Source: Primulina eburnea | Lineage: Eukaryota > Streptophyta > Magnoliopsida > Lamiales > Gesneriaceae | Direction of reading: 5' to 3' | Assembly: GCF_022965805.1 (NCBI RefSeq) | Contig: NC_133108.1 | Span: 18,426,056 to 18,490,055, forward strand | Length of the DNA stretch: 64,000 bases | Shown: piece by piece, positions 12,542-23,247 of the stretch | Numbering within the stretch: the stretch's first letter is position 1 | Layout of the letters: the number at the start of each line of letters is the position of its first letter | The notes under the pieces: model-generated | Seen by the model: only the letters and a program-made list of their open reading frames with translations | Database searches by the model: none | Told to the model about the DNA's origin: nothing | Position numbers and translations under genes: made by a program

Positions 12542-13649
12542 GGTAAGTAGTGTCATTAAATTTTGTCATTCAGAAGCATGCGGAGGACATTTTTCTTCAA
12601 AGAAAACGGCTGCAAAAATTTTGCAGTGTGGATTTTATTGGCCCACTTTGTTTAAAGACACCCACGAAATCTGCAAGATCTGTGAAAATTGTCAAAAATT
12701 GGGTGCAATTTCAAAAAGAAACATGATGCCTTTGAATCCTATCATTGAAATTGAAATATTTGACTGTTGGGGAATTGATTTTATGGGACCTTTTCCACCG
12801 TCGTTTGGATACTTGTATATTTTAGTTGCAGTTGATTATGTTTCCAAATGGATAAAGGCAATTCCATGTCGAACAAATGATCATAAAATCGTCATCAAAT
12901 TTTTGAAAGAAAATATTTTTAGTAGATTCGGAATTCCTCGAGCTATGATAAGTGATGGGGGAACTCACTTTGTTAATAAACCATTTGCTTCATTAATGAA
13001 AAAATATGGTATTACTCACAAAGTAACAACTCCTTATCATCCTCAAACAAATGAACAAGTTGAATTAGCTAATAGGGAGATAAAGCAAATTTTGGAAAAA
13101 ACTGTTAACTCAAATAGAAAAGATTGGTCTCTGCGACTTAATGATGCACTTTGGGCATATCGAACAGCTTTTAAAACATCATTGAATATGTCTCCCTATA
13201 GGTTGGTTTATGAAAAACATTGTCATTTGCCTGTAGAATTGGAACATAAAGCTTATTGGGCGATCAAAACTTTAAATTCAAGCATGGATGATGCCAACAA
13301 ATTGCGTAAATTGCAACTTAATGAACTTGATGAACTCAGAAATGATGCGTATGAGAATTCAAGGATTTATAAAGCAAAAATCAAATCATTTCATGATAAA
13401 ACAATTCTTAGAAAATCTTTTGAGATTGGTAAAAAAGTTTTGCTTTATAATTCTCGACTTCACATATTCCCAGGAAAATTACGATCAAGATGGACAAGCC
13501 CATATGTTGTAAAGCATATGTATCCTTATGGAGCTGTGGATATTGAAAATCCTAAAAATGGTGATGTTTAAAGTGAATGGACAAAGGCTTAAACCATTTT
13601 TGGAAAATGAAATCTTTCAAGAAGAGTTTATTTCCCTTTCTGATCCTTA
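12519..13649 (+). pseudogene. Athila-type integrase, joined to gag by deletion
   Basis: The integrase frame opens with RRCIPDNEV and the zinc-binding HHCC module ([10 protein letters not shown], later [11 protein letters not shown]). The catalytic core follows, with D in [10 protein letters not shown] in SDGGTHF and E in QTNEQVE. It joins DNA ends to the target in the element's life cycle. In complete Athila elements protease, RT and RNase H lie between gag and this domain; here gag text ends at about 12510 and integrase begins within a few bases in a different frame, so it cannot be read as a gag-pol fusion. Near 13570 a frameshift places the last 26 or so residues (VNGQRLKPFLENE) in another frame. 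All three catalytic acidic residues are present. Confidence 0.85.
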
Positions 13650-13818
13650 AATATTTATGTTGCATTTAATTTTGTTTGTTTTTATTTCAGGTTTCCTTAA
13701 TCTTTTTATTTTCCCGGTTAAATGGCGGATAACGGTACTCCGTGACTCTCATAGTCGGTTAAATCAGTTTCCCACAATTGCTGATACAAAAATAAAAAAA
13801 AAATCATTTCTTTTCAAA
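13572..13818 (+). other. Athila spacer after integrase
   Basis: Apart from the integrase tail, this is non-coding: a T-rich stretch, a 'cccggttaaatggcgg' segment and a short A-run. I see no feature beyond this. Confidence 0.5.
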
Positions 13819-14364
13819 ATGGATGAAATTCTCTAAAAAATTTGTAAATATTTTCCCTCTGTTTCTGAAAATGTTCTAAGAAAAATTTATGCAGGAAGGT
13901 GTGAAAGATTGAGATTGCTAATGCAAAAAGGAATTCCAGAAGATATTCGTCTTGTAATTGAAGCTAAGGTCCGATTAGGAGGAGAAGTTCCACAATCATT
14001 GCTCATTCGGTATTTGCCTGGATTAGGAAAAAGCACTTATGCGAAAAAACGAAGGGCAAAAAGTTTAGGGGTTTGTCATAAGTGTGCAAGATGGACTTGT
14101 GACAAACGATGCAGATCTTTGGGATGTGTTTCCAATAACAGAGAAGATAAAATTGATTTCATTAAGAATGGGCTGAGTAAGGAGTCTTTAGATAACATCT
14201 TATTGACTCTTGAGACGCATTCTAGTGGACATGTGCATATTGAACTTCTCCGTTTATGGAAACAATTCCAAGATGAGCGTCATAGTCTTGGGAATCTGAC
14301 TAAAAAAGACCATGTTTGCCAATTTATAAGAAAATTGGATGAGAAGCATATCCTCGACTCATAG
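13819..14364 (+). pseudogene. Cysteine-rich basic protein, carlavirus NABP-like
   Basis: From an ATG at 13819 the frame meets TAA at codon six (13834-13836) and is then open to 14364; the next ATG in frame (13921) gives about 147 residues. The central part has a GKSTYAKKRRAKSLG segment, a run of basic residues directly followed by a cysteine cluster C-x2-C-x4-C-x3-C-x4-C (14074-14133). A basic patch abutting a CxxC...CxxxxC finger, preceded by a hydrophobic N-terminal helix, is the layout of the carlavirus nucleic-acid-binding proteins (Pfam Carla_C4 type), small proteins of flexuous plant RNA viruses linked to nucleic-acid binding and host-defence interference. The C-terminal half (about 70 residues, Leu/Lys-rich) I do not recognise. 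The similarity call is from motif layout only. It lies between integrase and the LOG-like frame, inside the LTRs of the Athila-like element. It could instead be an unrelated zinc-binding accessory protein. Confidence 0.5.
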
Positions 14365-14370
14365 AAGGCG

Positions 14371-14574
14371 TTGAAGCCGTTTCTGGACGTAAAACCAGAG
14401 GAAAATTGTGAGCCACAATCACACTACTGTTTATATGCATGTGTGTCATTATTGTTTTTACTATTTATTCTGTTTACAGCTGTGACCCATAGTTTTGTCA
14501 TGATAACATATTACCCCTATAAAATCTCTCATCTTACTCTCTATTTTCGCAGAAAAAAAAAAGAAAGTAAAAAC
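14371..14574 (+). CDS. Hydrophobic leader frame upstream of LOG
   Basis: An ATG at 14371, seven bases after the previous stop, opens 68 codons that continue in frame into the LOG ATG at 14575. They contain a strongly hydrophobic stretch (CLYACVSLLFLLFILFTAV, about residues 22-40) flanked downstream by a basic RRKKKESKN segment, as in a single membrane-spanning or signal-anchor segment. It could be a remnant of an Athila env-like frame, a membrane extension of LOG, or simply a translated 5' UTR. No homologue recognised; low confidence that it is expressed. Confidence 0.25.
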
Positions 14575-14620
14575 ATGGCTGGATCCTCTGCACAAACATT
14601 TAAAAATATTTGTGTATTTT

Positions 14621-16505
14621 TGTAATGCCCATAACACTGAGTGATCATTCTGAATTGATAGATATGCTAGGAGCAATGTGCATAGAGATAAGAAATAAGA
14701 GATGAAGAAGTTTGGCTTGAAATGTAGAATTATTCCATTGTAATTCGAAGTCACAGTGCACCCGCAGTGCTGGTAGACACCGCACCCGCGGTACATGGAC
14801 AATAGGTTGGCCAAAAAATTCCGTAGCTTCACCGCACCTGCGGTAGTATAAGACCGCACCCGTGGTGCTGAGACCGCACCCGCGGTATTTACATGACCGC
14901 ACCCGCGGTCATCACTTGTAAAAAATAAAAATGCTGTCGAAGCCATAGCGCACCCGCGCTCCTTACATTACCACACCCGCGGTGATACTTCCGAGAAATC
15001 CACTCTCCTTCTAAACGTGACATGTGGCATAGTATATATACATAAAGATGCTGAGTCGACTTATTCTTCATTTCCAGCTTTCAGAAACGAGATTTCCTCC
15101 CATAAGCTTCAAGGTTTTCACGCTTTCAAGTTAGATATCTCAAGATTTAGCCATCCAAATTGTATTCCGAGTGGAGATTATTGTTTCTTGCAGCGAAAGC
15201 TTCAAAAGGGTATACTTTGTATTCAGTTCTAACATGTTTTAAGAATTTCATGTAAGGGAAATGCTATTATGATTGTAGATAGTTGTTCTGGTGAAGATTA
15301 TGAGTTTGTAATCGCAAACGGAACAAAGAAATGATATCGTATGCATTTCCTATGAATTTCAGCATGTTTAGATGTAAGCGGTACCGATTGTGAGTATGGT
15401 TTTGTGTATATGATTGAGAATAAGATAGTGTTGATATTGGTTGAGATTTGGATTGACCGGTATTAAGAATATACGTCGTTATGCCGTTAAAGTCTATACC
15501 GAGATTGATTATTGATAGTGTAGGTATTGACTAGAGTTAGTAATTGATTTTGTATTTAATTATGCATTTCTATTTCAGATTCGTATTGTCAACCGTGACA
15601 GCAACTGTACGACGAAAGGTATAGTACATGTTTTGTTTGGGGAATCACGACTCAAATGAGATCACATTTGAGTTTCCCAACCAAAATCACATACTTGTTT
15701 TATTGTTTATATCTGAATATGATTATGATTGTTTATAGATTTGTTTATAGAACTTGTATGCAGATCTTGCTATGCTTTGTTTACAGATCATGTAGCATTG
15801 CATTATGCTTGTTTACAGATTTTGTATTCATGCATTAAGATAGGGCAGTCTGGAGATCAGGCAGACTACTAGATGTTCGGCGATATCTCAGCTTAGGGGA
15901 AGATCACCGCCCCTTTGTAGACGTGGATACAGATCAGGCCGAAGTCTAGGAATAAGACGTACAGCACCTCGATTGGTAGGGTAGGTGACAGCCTGTGACG
16001 TCTTATTCACAACGGGATCCCTAGAGTTCTAGTCGAGTCGAGTCTAGACATGATTAGATTCACATTGCATGATTTTATATGAATGACATTCATATTAGCA
16101 TGTTTCATGTTTAGATTGTTTATATGCATGTTACATGTTTATACTGGGATTTGTTCTCACCGGTTTTCCGGCTGTTGTTATGTCTGTATGTGTGCATAAC
16201 AACAGGTGGGGCAGGATCTGGGTCACGACAGAGATGAGCGATGGACATAGCGTGGTGATCTCGGGCACAGCAGAGGACTAGCGGTCTTTTATTAGTTTCG
16301 AACTATCTTTTGTTTATAGATGGTAGTAAACACTAGTTGTATATAGAATAAGACATGTATATTATGTTTGTATGTTGTAAATGAAATAAAGATGGTTGCT
16401 TGTTTAATTACATTTGATTAACTGTAAAAGCGAAAAATTGACCCACATTGTAGAATAATGATCCATTTAATCCCAAGAGAAAGAATCAGAGCCCGGGTCC
16501 CCACA
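14621..16505 (+). repeat. Tekay 5' LTR
   Basis: TG...CA ends; near-identical to 21362-23247. A TATA box (tatatata, about 15033-15040) follows a cluster of GC-rich quasi-palindromes (14757-14982). The core shares blocks with the minus-strand Gypsy LTRs at 29899 and 33462 (tctagac..., ggggaagatcaccgcccc, and the tccccaca end). Confidence 0.95.
14757..14982 (+). repeat. Eight accgcacccgcggt-type quasi-palindromes
   Basis: Copies of the 14-mer accgcacccgcggt or close variants occur at about 14757, 14780, 14830, 14852, 14874, 14897, 14947 and 14969. The outer five bases of the 14-mer (accgc/gcggt) are inverted repeats. They lie directly upstream of the TATA box. The same set recurs in the 3' LTR at about 21498-21724. 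Their position suggests promoter elements, but this is inference. Confidence 0.85.
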
Positions 16506-16510
16506 ACAGG

Positions 16511-16523
16511 TGGTATCAGAGCC
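16511..16523 (+). promoter_or_regulatory. Primer-binding site, initiator-Met type
   Basis: tggtatcagagcc lies five bases after the LTR end and is complementary to the 3' end of plant initiator-Met tRNA. Confidence 0.88.
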
Positions 16524-16756
16524 GAGAGTTCCTTTAGACTGAGATAGGATAGAATGAGCGGGGTAGATTGAGTCTTCTTCCTTGCTTGATGACGTGCTAG
16601 CATGATTATTGCTTTTCTTATTACATGTTGTTGTTATTTGATTTCTTTCAGCATGTGAATGACTGAATCAGAACTGATTCTAGATCAGAGGTAACTGACT
16701 AGAGGATGGCTGAGACAGTTGTATATCTTGTATACTAATCCTTTGGGTTATTAGAT

Positions 16757-17804
16757 ATGCCTCCTAGAAGAGCAGCCGTACCTCTACGACCAGCAGCGCC
16801 AGAACAGGGGAGCACATCCGGAGATCCTATGGATGTTACGGCGACCCCTATGGAGAGTTGCTGAAGCGATTCCAATCCTTTCGACCTCCCACATTAAAAG
16901 GTACCGAGAATGCCATCGAGTGTGAAAGCTGGCTTGAGGATATTGAAATGCTATTCGATTCTTTGGAGTACAGTGACGAGAAGAGAATAAAGCTAATTGG
17001 CCATCAATTGCAAGATATATCCAAGAATTGGTGGTTGAACATTAGGAGAGCTTTAGAGCAGCGGGGTACCGAGATTACTTGGAAAGTATTCAAGACATAG
17101 TTTTATCAGCGATTCTTTCTTGTATCCTACCGTAAAGATAAAGGCGCTGAATTTGCAAACCTGAGGCAAGGGCAATTGAACATTGAAGAGTACGTTGCTA
17201 AATTTTCTTCTTTGCTTCGTTTTGCACCCCATGTTTCAGGAAATGATGAGGCCATGGCAGATCAGTTTATAAATGGCCTGAATCCAGATATCTTTACGTT
17301 GGTCAATACTGGGAGACCCGATAATTTCTCGGATGCACTGAATCGAGCCAAGGGTGCAGAAGCAGGATTGTTGAGGCAGCGGAGTGCTCCGTATGTTGCA
17401 CCGAGTCCGAGACCGCCACTACCTCCATCCCAAGTTCCTCCTCCTCGATTCGAAAGCGGTGGTAGTAGTAGTGGACGCAAAGAACAGCTGAAGGCGAAGG
17501 GGAAACAGTTTAAGCGACCGGGGAGCAGTTCGTCCAGCTCCAGCGGATCAAGACAGACTGGTTTTGATCAAAGTTCAAGGACTTCAGGTGTCTACTGCAA
17601 TTCTTGTGGAGGTAGGCATGCGACTGAACAGTTTGTAGGCAACCGGGGCATTTTGCCAAAGTCTGTCCCCAGAGGAGTGTACAGCAAGGCCAGAGTGGAA
17701 GAGCATCCGGTTCCGTACCTCAGTTTGAGCGGCAGGCATCATCAGTTCACTCTTTTCAGCCTCCACCGGCACAGACTCAATCCAGAGGCCGAGGTAGTCA
17801 GACT
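16757..17804 (+). pseudogene. Tekay Gag, broken
   Basis: The likely start is the ATG at 16757 (MPPRRAAVPLRP). The frame is lost at about 16855-16862, where reading must shift to continue with LLKRFQSFRPPTLKGTENA, the gag core of Tekay elements. A TAG at 17098-17100 replaces a sense codon in the WKVFKT*FYQRFF segment. A third break lies near 17625-17634, inside the zinc knuckle: [12 protein letters not shown] is followed in another frame by [11 protein letters not shown], with some knuckle bases apparently lost. From 17634 the frame is the same as pol, so the ancestor was one gag-pol frame. Three defects mean no capsid is made from this copy. Confidence 0.88.
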
Positions 17805-20800
17805 GTGACTCAACCTCCGAGGCAACAGGCCCAAGTGTTTGCATTGACAGAAGAGCAAGCACAAGATGCACCAGATGATGTTATAGCAGGTAACTGCTCT
17901 CTTTATGGTTATCCTGCTTATATTTTGATAGATACAGGTGCATCGCATACATTCATTTCAGAGCGATTTGCATTGTTGCATTCTTTGCCTGTTGAGTCTT
18001 TGCTAGATGTTGTGTCTATTAATTCTCCGTTGGGAAGTGGATTGATATCTGTAACTACGGTTAGACATTGCATTCTACAGTTTGAGGGGCATGAAATTGA
18101 CCTAGAGTGTATAGTGTTGGGTCTAGCTGATTTTGACTGTATAGTCGGTATTGACATGCTAACAAAGTACAGAGCTACTGTGGATTGTTTCCACAAGATT
18201 GTCAGATTCAGACCCGAGATGACAGACGAGTGGAAATTCTACGGGAAGGGTTCCAGATCTCGGATTCCCTTGATTTCGGCTCTTACTATGAACAGATTGT
18301 TACAGAAAGGAGCGGATGGTTTCTTTATTTATGCTGTAGACATGCAGAAGACGAGCCCGACATTGGTAGATATACCAGTAGTGCGGGAATTTCCAGATAT
18401 TTTTCCAGATGAAATCCCAGGATTACCTCCGGTTCGTGAAGTAGATTTCAGTATTGATCTTACACCAGGTACCGTCCCTATTTCGAGAGCTCCGTATAGG
18501 ATGGCACCCATCGAACTAAAAGAATTGAAAGCACAATTAGAAGATCTTCTGGCCAAGGGATATATCAGACCTAGTGTATCTCCTTGGGGCGCTCCGGTGC
18601 TATTTGTGCGAAAGAAAGATGGTTCGATGCGATTGTGTATAGATTACAGGCAACTGAACAAGGCAACGATCAAGAATAAATATCCTTTGCCTAGGATTGA
18701 TGATTTATTTGATCAGTTGCAGGGATCCTCTGTGTATTCGAAGATTGATTTACGTTCTGGGTATCATCAGCTCAGAGTTCGAGATGTAGACATACCGAAG
18801 ACAGCATTTCGAACCAGGTATGGACATTACGAATTTATTGTCATGCCTTTTGGTTTAACAAATGCTCCTGCGGTATTTATGGGCCTGATGAACCAAGTGT
18901 TTCAGAGATATTTAGATGAATTTGTGATTGTCTTCATTGATGACATTTTGGTGTATTCGAAGAATAGGAATGAGCATGCAGAACATCTCAGGATTGTGTT
19001 GCAGACACTGAGAAATGAGAGATTGTATGCTAAATTGTCAAAGTGTGAGTTTTGGTTGAATCGAGTTGTCTTTTTGGGACACATTATATCTGGAGATGGT
19101 ATTTCTGTGGATCTGAGTAAAGTTGAAGCTGTGATCAGTTGGTCAAGACCGACTTCTGTACCCGGAATTCGCAGTTTCATGGGCTTAGCTGGATACTACA
19201 GAAGATTTATCAAAGATTTCTCCAGCATTGCAAAGCCAATAACTCAATTGACGCAAAAGAATGCACCATTTGTTTGGTCAGAGGAGTGCGAGTCTAGCTT
19301 TCTAGAGTTGAAGAAAAGGCTGACCAGTGCTCCAGTACTGACGATACCTTCAGGTACAGGTGATTTCGTTGTATATTGTGATGCTTCTCATAGAGGTTTG
19401 GGATGTGTTCTTATGCAGCGAGGCCATGTGATCGCATACGCCTCGAGACAATTGAAGCCACACGAGATCCGATACCCCATTCATGATCTGGAATTGGCGG
19501 CTATCGTATTTGCATTAAAGATTTGGCGTCATTATCTCTACGGCGAAAAATTTGAGATCTTCTCCGATCACAAGAGCCTAAAGTACCTATTTTCTCAATC
19601 AGAACTGAACATGAGGCAGCGTAGATGGCTTGATCTTTTGAAAGATTTTGACTGTGAAATCAAATATTATCCAGGGAAGTCAAATGCAGCAGCAGATGCC
19701 TTGAGTCGTAAGGTATGTTCCTTGTCCTTATCGACGATAGGTGTTAACAAGTTAGTTGAAAATTGCTGTACATCTGGATTAGAATTTGATACAGATAGTA
19801 AGCCACTGCGACTTTTTACGATCCAAGTTGAGCCCAATTTGATTATGAGGATCAATGAAGCACAAAGAACCGATCAGAATGTGCAGAGATCGATTCAAGT
19901 GGTCAGATCAGGGCATGTATCAGAATATCAGGTACGTGATCATGTACTATACGTGAATAACCGTCTAGTTGTGCCAGATGTTGCAGCTTTGAGACAGCAG
20001 ATTCTGACAGAGGCACATTGTAGTCGGTTCAGCATTCATCCGGGTGGCAGGAAGATGTACCATGACTTGAAGACACAGTTCTGGTGGAAGCAAATGAAGT
20101 CAGACATTGCCGAATTTGTGTCTAAGTGTTTGAACTGCCAACAGGTAAAAGCCGAAAGGAAGAAGCCCGGAGGTTTACTTCAGAGCTTAACCATTCCAGA
20201 ATGGAAATGGGATCACATTTCCATGGATTTCGAGACGAAGTTACCTAGATCATCCAGAGGCTGTGATGCGATTTGGGTTATTATTGACAGATTGACCAAA
20301 TCCGCTTGTTTCATTCCATACAGAATGACGTATAGACAGGATCAGATGGCGGAGATTTATATTCGAGAGGTAGTCAGATTACATGGAGTGCCGAAGTCTA
20401 TCGTATCAGATCGTGATCCACGATTCACTTCACACTTCTGGCACAGTTTACAGCAGGCCTTAGGTACGACATTACACCTGAGTACTGCTTACCATCCTCA
20501 GACAGACGGACAGTCAGAACGGACTATCCAGACATTAGAGGATATGTTGAGAGCCGTCGTGCTAGATTTTGGCATTGGTTGGCAAGATTCTCTACCTCTT
20601 TGCGAATTCTCTTACAATAATAGCTATCAGACGAGTATCGAGATGGCACCGTTTGAAGCTTTGTATGGCAAGAAGTGCAGATCTCCGCTATACTGGGATG
20701 ACGTTTCAGAAGTACCAGAACTTGGGCCAGATATGATTCGTGACATGACAGAGAAGGTGAAACTCATTCAGAAGAGGATGAAGACAGCACAAGATCGACA

Positions 20801-21263
20801 CGCAAAGTATGCCAATATCAGACGTAGACCGTTAGTATTTGAGGCGGGAGATAGAGTATTCTTAAAGATCTCTCCATTCAGAGGCGTTGTTCGATTTGGC
20901 AAACGCGGGAAACTATCTCCTCGATACATTGGTCCTTACGAGATTCTTGAGAAGATTGGCGATCGAGCTTATCGACTTGCACTTCCTCCTTCTCTATCTG
21001 GGATACATGATGTCTTTCATGTATCAATGTTGCGTAAGTATATACTAGATGTTTCTCATGTCATTCAACCTGACGAAGCTGAACTGGATCAGACCTTGAG
21101 CTATGTGGAACAACCGATACAGATTCTTGACCGGAAGGATAAGCAGCTCAGAACGAAGATTATTCCACTTGTGAAAGTTCAGTGGAGTCGTCATGGCATC
21201 GAAGAAGCGACATGGGAAACAGAAGCGAATATGCGACAGAAACACCCCGAGTTATTTACATAA
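17634..21263 (+). CDS. Tekay Pol polyprotein (PR-RT-RH-IN-chromodomain)
   Basis: An uninterrupted frame of about 1,200 codons; numbering below is from 17805. Aspartic protease: DTGASHTF at residue 43. Reverse transcriptase: [33 protein letters not shown], and the catalytic FIDDILVYS near residue 377. RNase H begins about residue 520 with [12 protein letters not shown]. Integrase: zinc-binding [10 protein letters not shown]...CLNCQQ near 743-775, catalytic D in SMDF (about 806), D in SDRDPRF (about 867) and E in QSERTIQ (about 904). [17 protein letters not shown] module and a C-terminal chromodomain ([18 protein letters not shown], about 1123) end the protein; the chromodomain is thought to direct insertion to heterochromatin. 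All catalytic residues are present. With gag broken it probably has no natural translation start, so it can be expressed only by unusual means. Confidence 0.94.
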   Translation, partial: CRQPGHFAKVCPQRSVQQGQSGRASGSVPQFERQASSVHSFQPPPAQTQSRGRGSQTVTQPPRQQAQVFALTEEQAQDAPDDVIAGNCSLYGYPAYILIDTGASHTFISERFALLHSLPVESLLDVVSINSPLGSGLISVTTVRHCILQFEGHEIDLECIVLGLADFDCIVGIDMLTKYRATVDCFHKIVRFRPEMTDEWKFYGKGSRSRIPLISALTMNRLLQKGADGFFIYAVDMQKTSPTLVDIPVVREFPDIFPDEIPGLPPVREVDFSIDLTPGTVPISRAPYRMAPIELKELKAQLEDLLAKGYIRPSVSPWGAPVLFVRKKDGSMRLCIDYRQLNKATIKNKYPLPRIDDLFDQLQGSSVYSKIDLRSGYHQLRVRDVDIPKTAFRTRYGHYEFIVMPFGLTNAPAVFMGLMNQVFQRYLDEFVIVFIDDILVYSKNRNEHAEHLRIVLQTLRNERLYAKLSKCEFWLNRVVFLGHIISGDGISVDLSKVEAVISWSRPTSVPGIRSFMGLAGYYRRFIKDFSSIAKPITQLTQKNAPFVWSEECESSFLELKKRLTSAPVLTIPSGTGDFVVYCDASHRGLGCVLMQRGHVIAYASRQLKPHEIRYPIHDLELAAIVFALKIWRHYLYGEKFEIFSDHKSLKYLFSQSELNMRQRRWLDLLKDFDCEIKYYPGKSNAAADALSRKVCSLSLSTIGVNKLVENCCTSGLEFDTDSKPLRLFTIQVEPNLIMRINEAQRTDQNVQRSIQVVRSGHVSEYQVRDHVLYVNNRLVVPDVAALRQQILTEAHCSRFSIHPGGRKMYHDLKTQFWWKQMKSDIAEFVSKCLNCQQVKAERKKPGGLLQSLTIPEWKWDHISMDFETKLPRSSRGCDAIWVIIDRLTKSACFIPYRMTYRQDQMAEIYIREVVRLHGVPKSIVSDRDPRFTSHFWHSLQQALGTTLHLSTAYHPQTDGQSERTIQTLEDMLRAVVLDFGIGWQDSLPLCEFSYNNSYQTSIEMAPFEALYGKKCRSPLYWDDVSEVPELGPDMIRDMTEKVKLIQKRMKTAQDRHAKYANIRRRPLVFEAGDRVFLKISPFRGVVRFGKRGKLSPRYIGPYEILEKIGDRAYRLALPPSLSGIHDVFHVSMLRKYILDVSHVIQPDEAELDQTLSYVEQPIQILDRKDKQLRTKIIPLVKVQWSRHGIEEATWETEANMRQKHPELFT

Positions 21264-21348
21264 TGTAAGTATTTAGTCAGTTTTTGATTTTAATACTGTC
21301 TTAAATACTTTGATTGAATTATTCAGTTCAAGGACGAACTTATATCTT

Positions 21349-21361
21349 AGAGGGGGAGAAA
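21349..21361 (+). promoter_or_regulatory. Polypurine tract of the Tekay element
   Basis: The sequence agagggggagaa immediately precedes the 3' LTR (21362) and would prime plus-strand DNA synthesis. Confidence 0.85.
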
Positions 21362-23247
21362 TGTAATGCCCAGAACACTGAGTGATCATTTTGAATTGAT
21401 AGATATGCTAGGAGCAATGTGCATAGAGATAAGAAATAAGAGATGAAGAAGTTTGGCTTGAAATGTAGAATTATGCCATTGTAATTCGAAGTCACAGTGC
21501 ACCCGCAGTGCTGGTAGACACCGCACCCGCGGTACATGGACAGTAGGTTGGCCAAAAAATTCCGTAGCTTCACCGCACCTGCGGTAGAATAAGACCGCAC
21601 CCGCGGTGCTGAGACCGCACCCGCGGTATTTACATGACCGCACCCGCGGTCATCACTTGTAAAAAATAAAAATGCTGTCGAAGCCATAGCGCACCCGCGC
21701 TCCTTACATTACCGCACCCGCGGTGATACTTCCGAGAAATCCACTCTCCTTCTAAACGTGACATGTGGCATAGTATATATACATAAAGATGCTGAGTCGA
21801 CTTATTCTTCATTTCCAGCTTTCAGAAACGAGATTTCCTCCCATAAGCTTCAAGGTTTTCACGCTTTCAAGTTAGATATCTCAAGATTTAGCCATCCAAA
21901 TTGTATTCCGAGTGGAGATTATTGTTTCTTGCAGCGAAAGCTTCAAAAGGGTATACTTTGTATTCAGTTCTAACATGTTTTAAGAATTTCATGTAAGGAA
22001 AATGCTATTATGATTGTAGATAGTTGTTCTGGTGAAGATTATGAGTTTGTAATCGCAAACGGAACAAAGAAATGATATCGTATGCATTTCCTATGAATTT
22101 CAGCATGTTTAGATGTAAGCGGTACTGATTGTGAGTATGGTTTTGTGTATATGATTGAGAATAAGATAGTGTTGATATTGGTTGAGATTTGGATTGACCG
22201 GTATTAAGAATATACGTCGTTATGCCGTTAAAGTCTATACCGAGATTGATTATTGATAGTGTAGGTATTGACTAGAGTTAGTAATTGATTGTGTATTTAA
22301 TTATGCATTTCTATTTCAGATTCGTATTGTCAACCGTGACAGCAACTGTACGACGAAAGGTATAGTACATGTTTTGTTTGGGGAATCACGACTCAAATGA
22401 GATCACATTTGAGTTTCCCAACCAAAATCACATACTTGTTTTATTGTTTATATCTGAATATGATTATGATTGTTTATAGATTTGTTTATAGAACTTGTAT
22501 GCAGATCTTGCTATGCTTTGTTTACAGATCATGTAGCATTGCATTATGCTTGTTTACAGATTTTGTATTCATGCATTAAGATAGGGCAGTCTGGAGATCA
22601 GGCAGACTACTAGATGTTCGGCGATATCTCAGCTTAGGGGAAGATCACCGCCCCTTTGTAGACGTGGATACAGATCAGGCCGAAGTCTAGGAATAAGACG
22701 TACAGCACCTCGATTGGTAGGGTAGGTGACAGCCAGTGACGTCTTATTCACAACGGGATCCCTAGAGTTCTAGTCGAGTCGAGTCTAGACATGATTAGAT
22801 TCACATTGCATGATTTTATATGAATGACATTCATATTAGCATGTTTCATGTTTAGATTGTTTATATGCATGTTACATGTTTATACTGGGATTTGTTCTCA
22901 CCGGTTTTCCGGCTGTTGTTATGTCTGTATGTGTGCATAACAACAGGTGGGGGCAGGATCTGGGTCACGACAGAGATGAGCGATGGACATAGCGTGGTGA
23001 TCTCGGGCGCAGCAGAGGACTAGCGGTCTTTTATTAGTTTCGAACTATCTTTTGTTTATAGATGGTAGTAAACACTAGTTGTATATAGAATAAGACATGT
23101 ATATTATGTTTGTATGTTGTAAATGAAATAAAGATGGTTGCTTGTTTAATTACATTTGATTAACTGTAAAAGCGAAAAATTGACCCACATTGTAGAATAA
23201 TGATCCATTTAATCCCAAGAGAAAGAATCAGAGCCCGGGTCCCCACA
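21362..23247 (+). repeat. Tekay 3' LTR
   Basis: Partner of 14621-16505, with about a dozen scattered differences seen by eye, including changes within the accgcacccgcggt units. The right flank atttt is the TSD. Confidence 0.95.

Larger units (their letters stand above)
14621..23247 (+). mobile_element. Tekay-type chromovirus inserted in LOG
   Basis: Direct LTRs of 1,885 and 1,886 bp (14621-16505, 21362-23247) with tgtaatgccc...tccccaca ends, flanked by the perfect duplication atttt (14616-14620, 23248-23252). An initiator-Met primer site follows the 5' LTR and a purine-rich tract precedes the 3' LTR. Domain order is gag, protease, RT, RNase H, integrase, chromodomain, the Ty3/Gypsy order, and the C-terminal chromodomain places it in the chromovirus/Tekay group. 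I count about a dozen LTR differences, so it is young. Gag is broken while pol is fully open. Confidence 0.95.

Noticed and set aside
14757..14982. Regularly spaced short GC repeats resembling a CRISPR array
   Set aside because: Spacing is irregular, units are quasi-palindromes inside a plant LTR promoter region, and they recur in the paired LTR.
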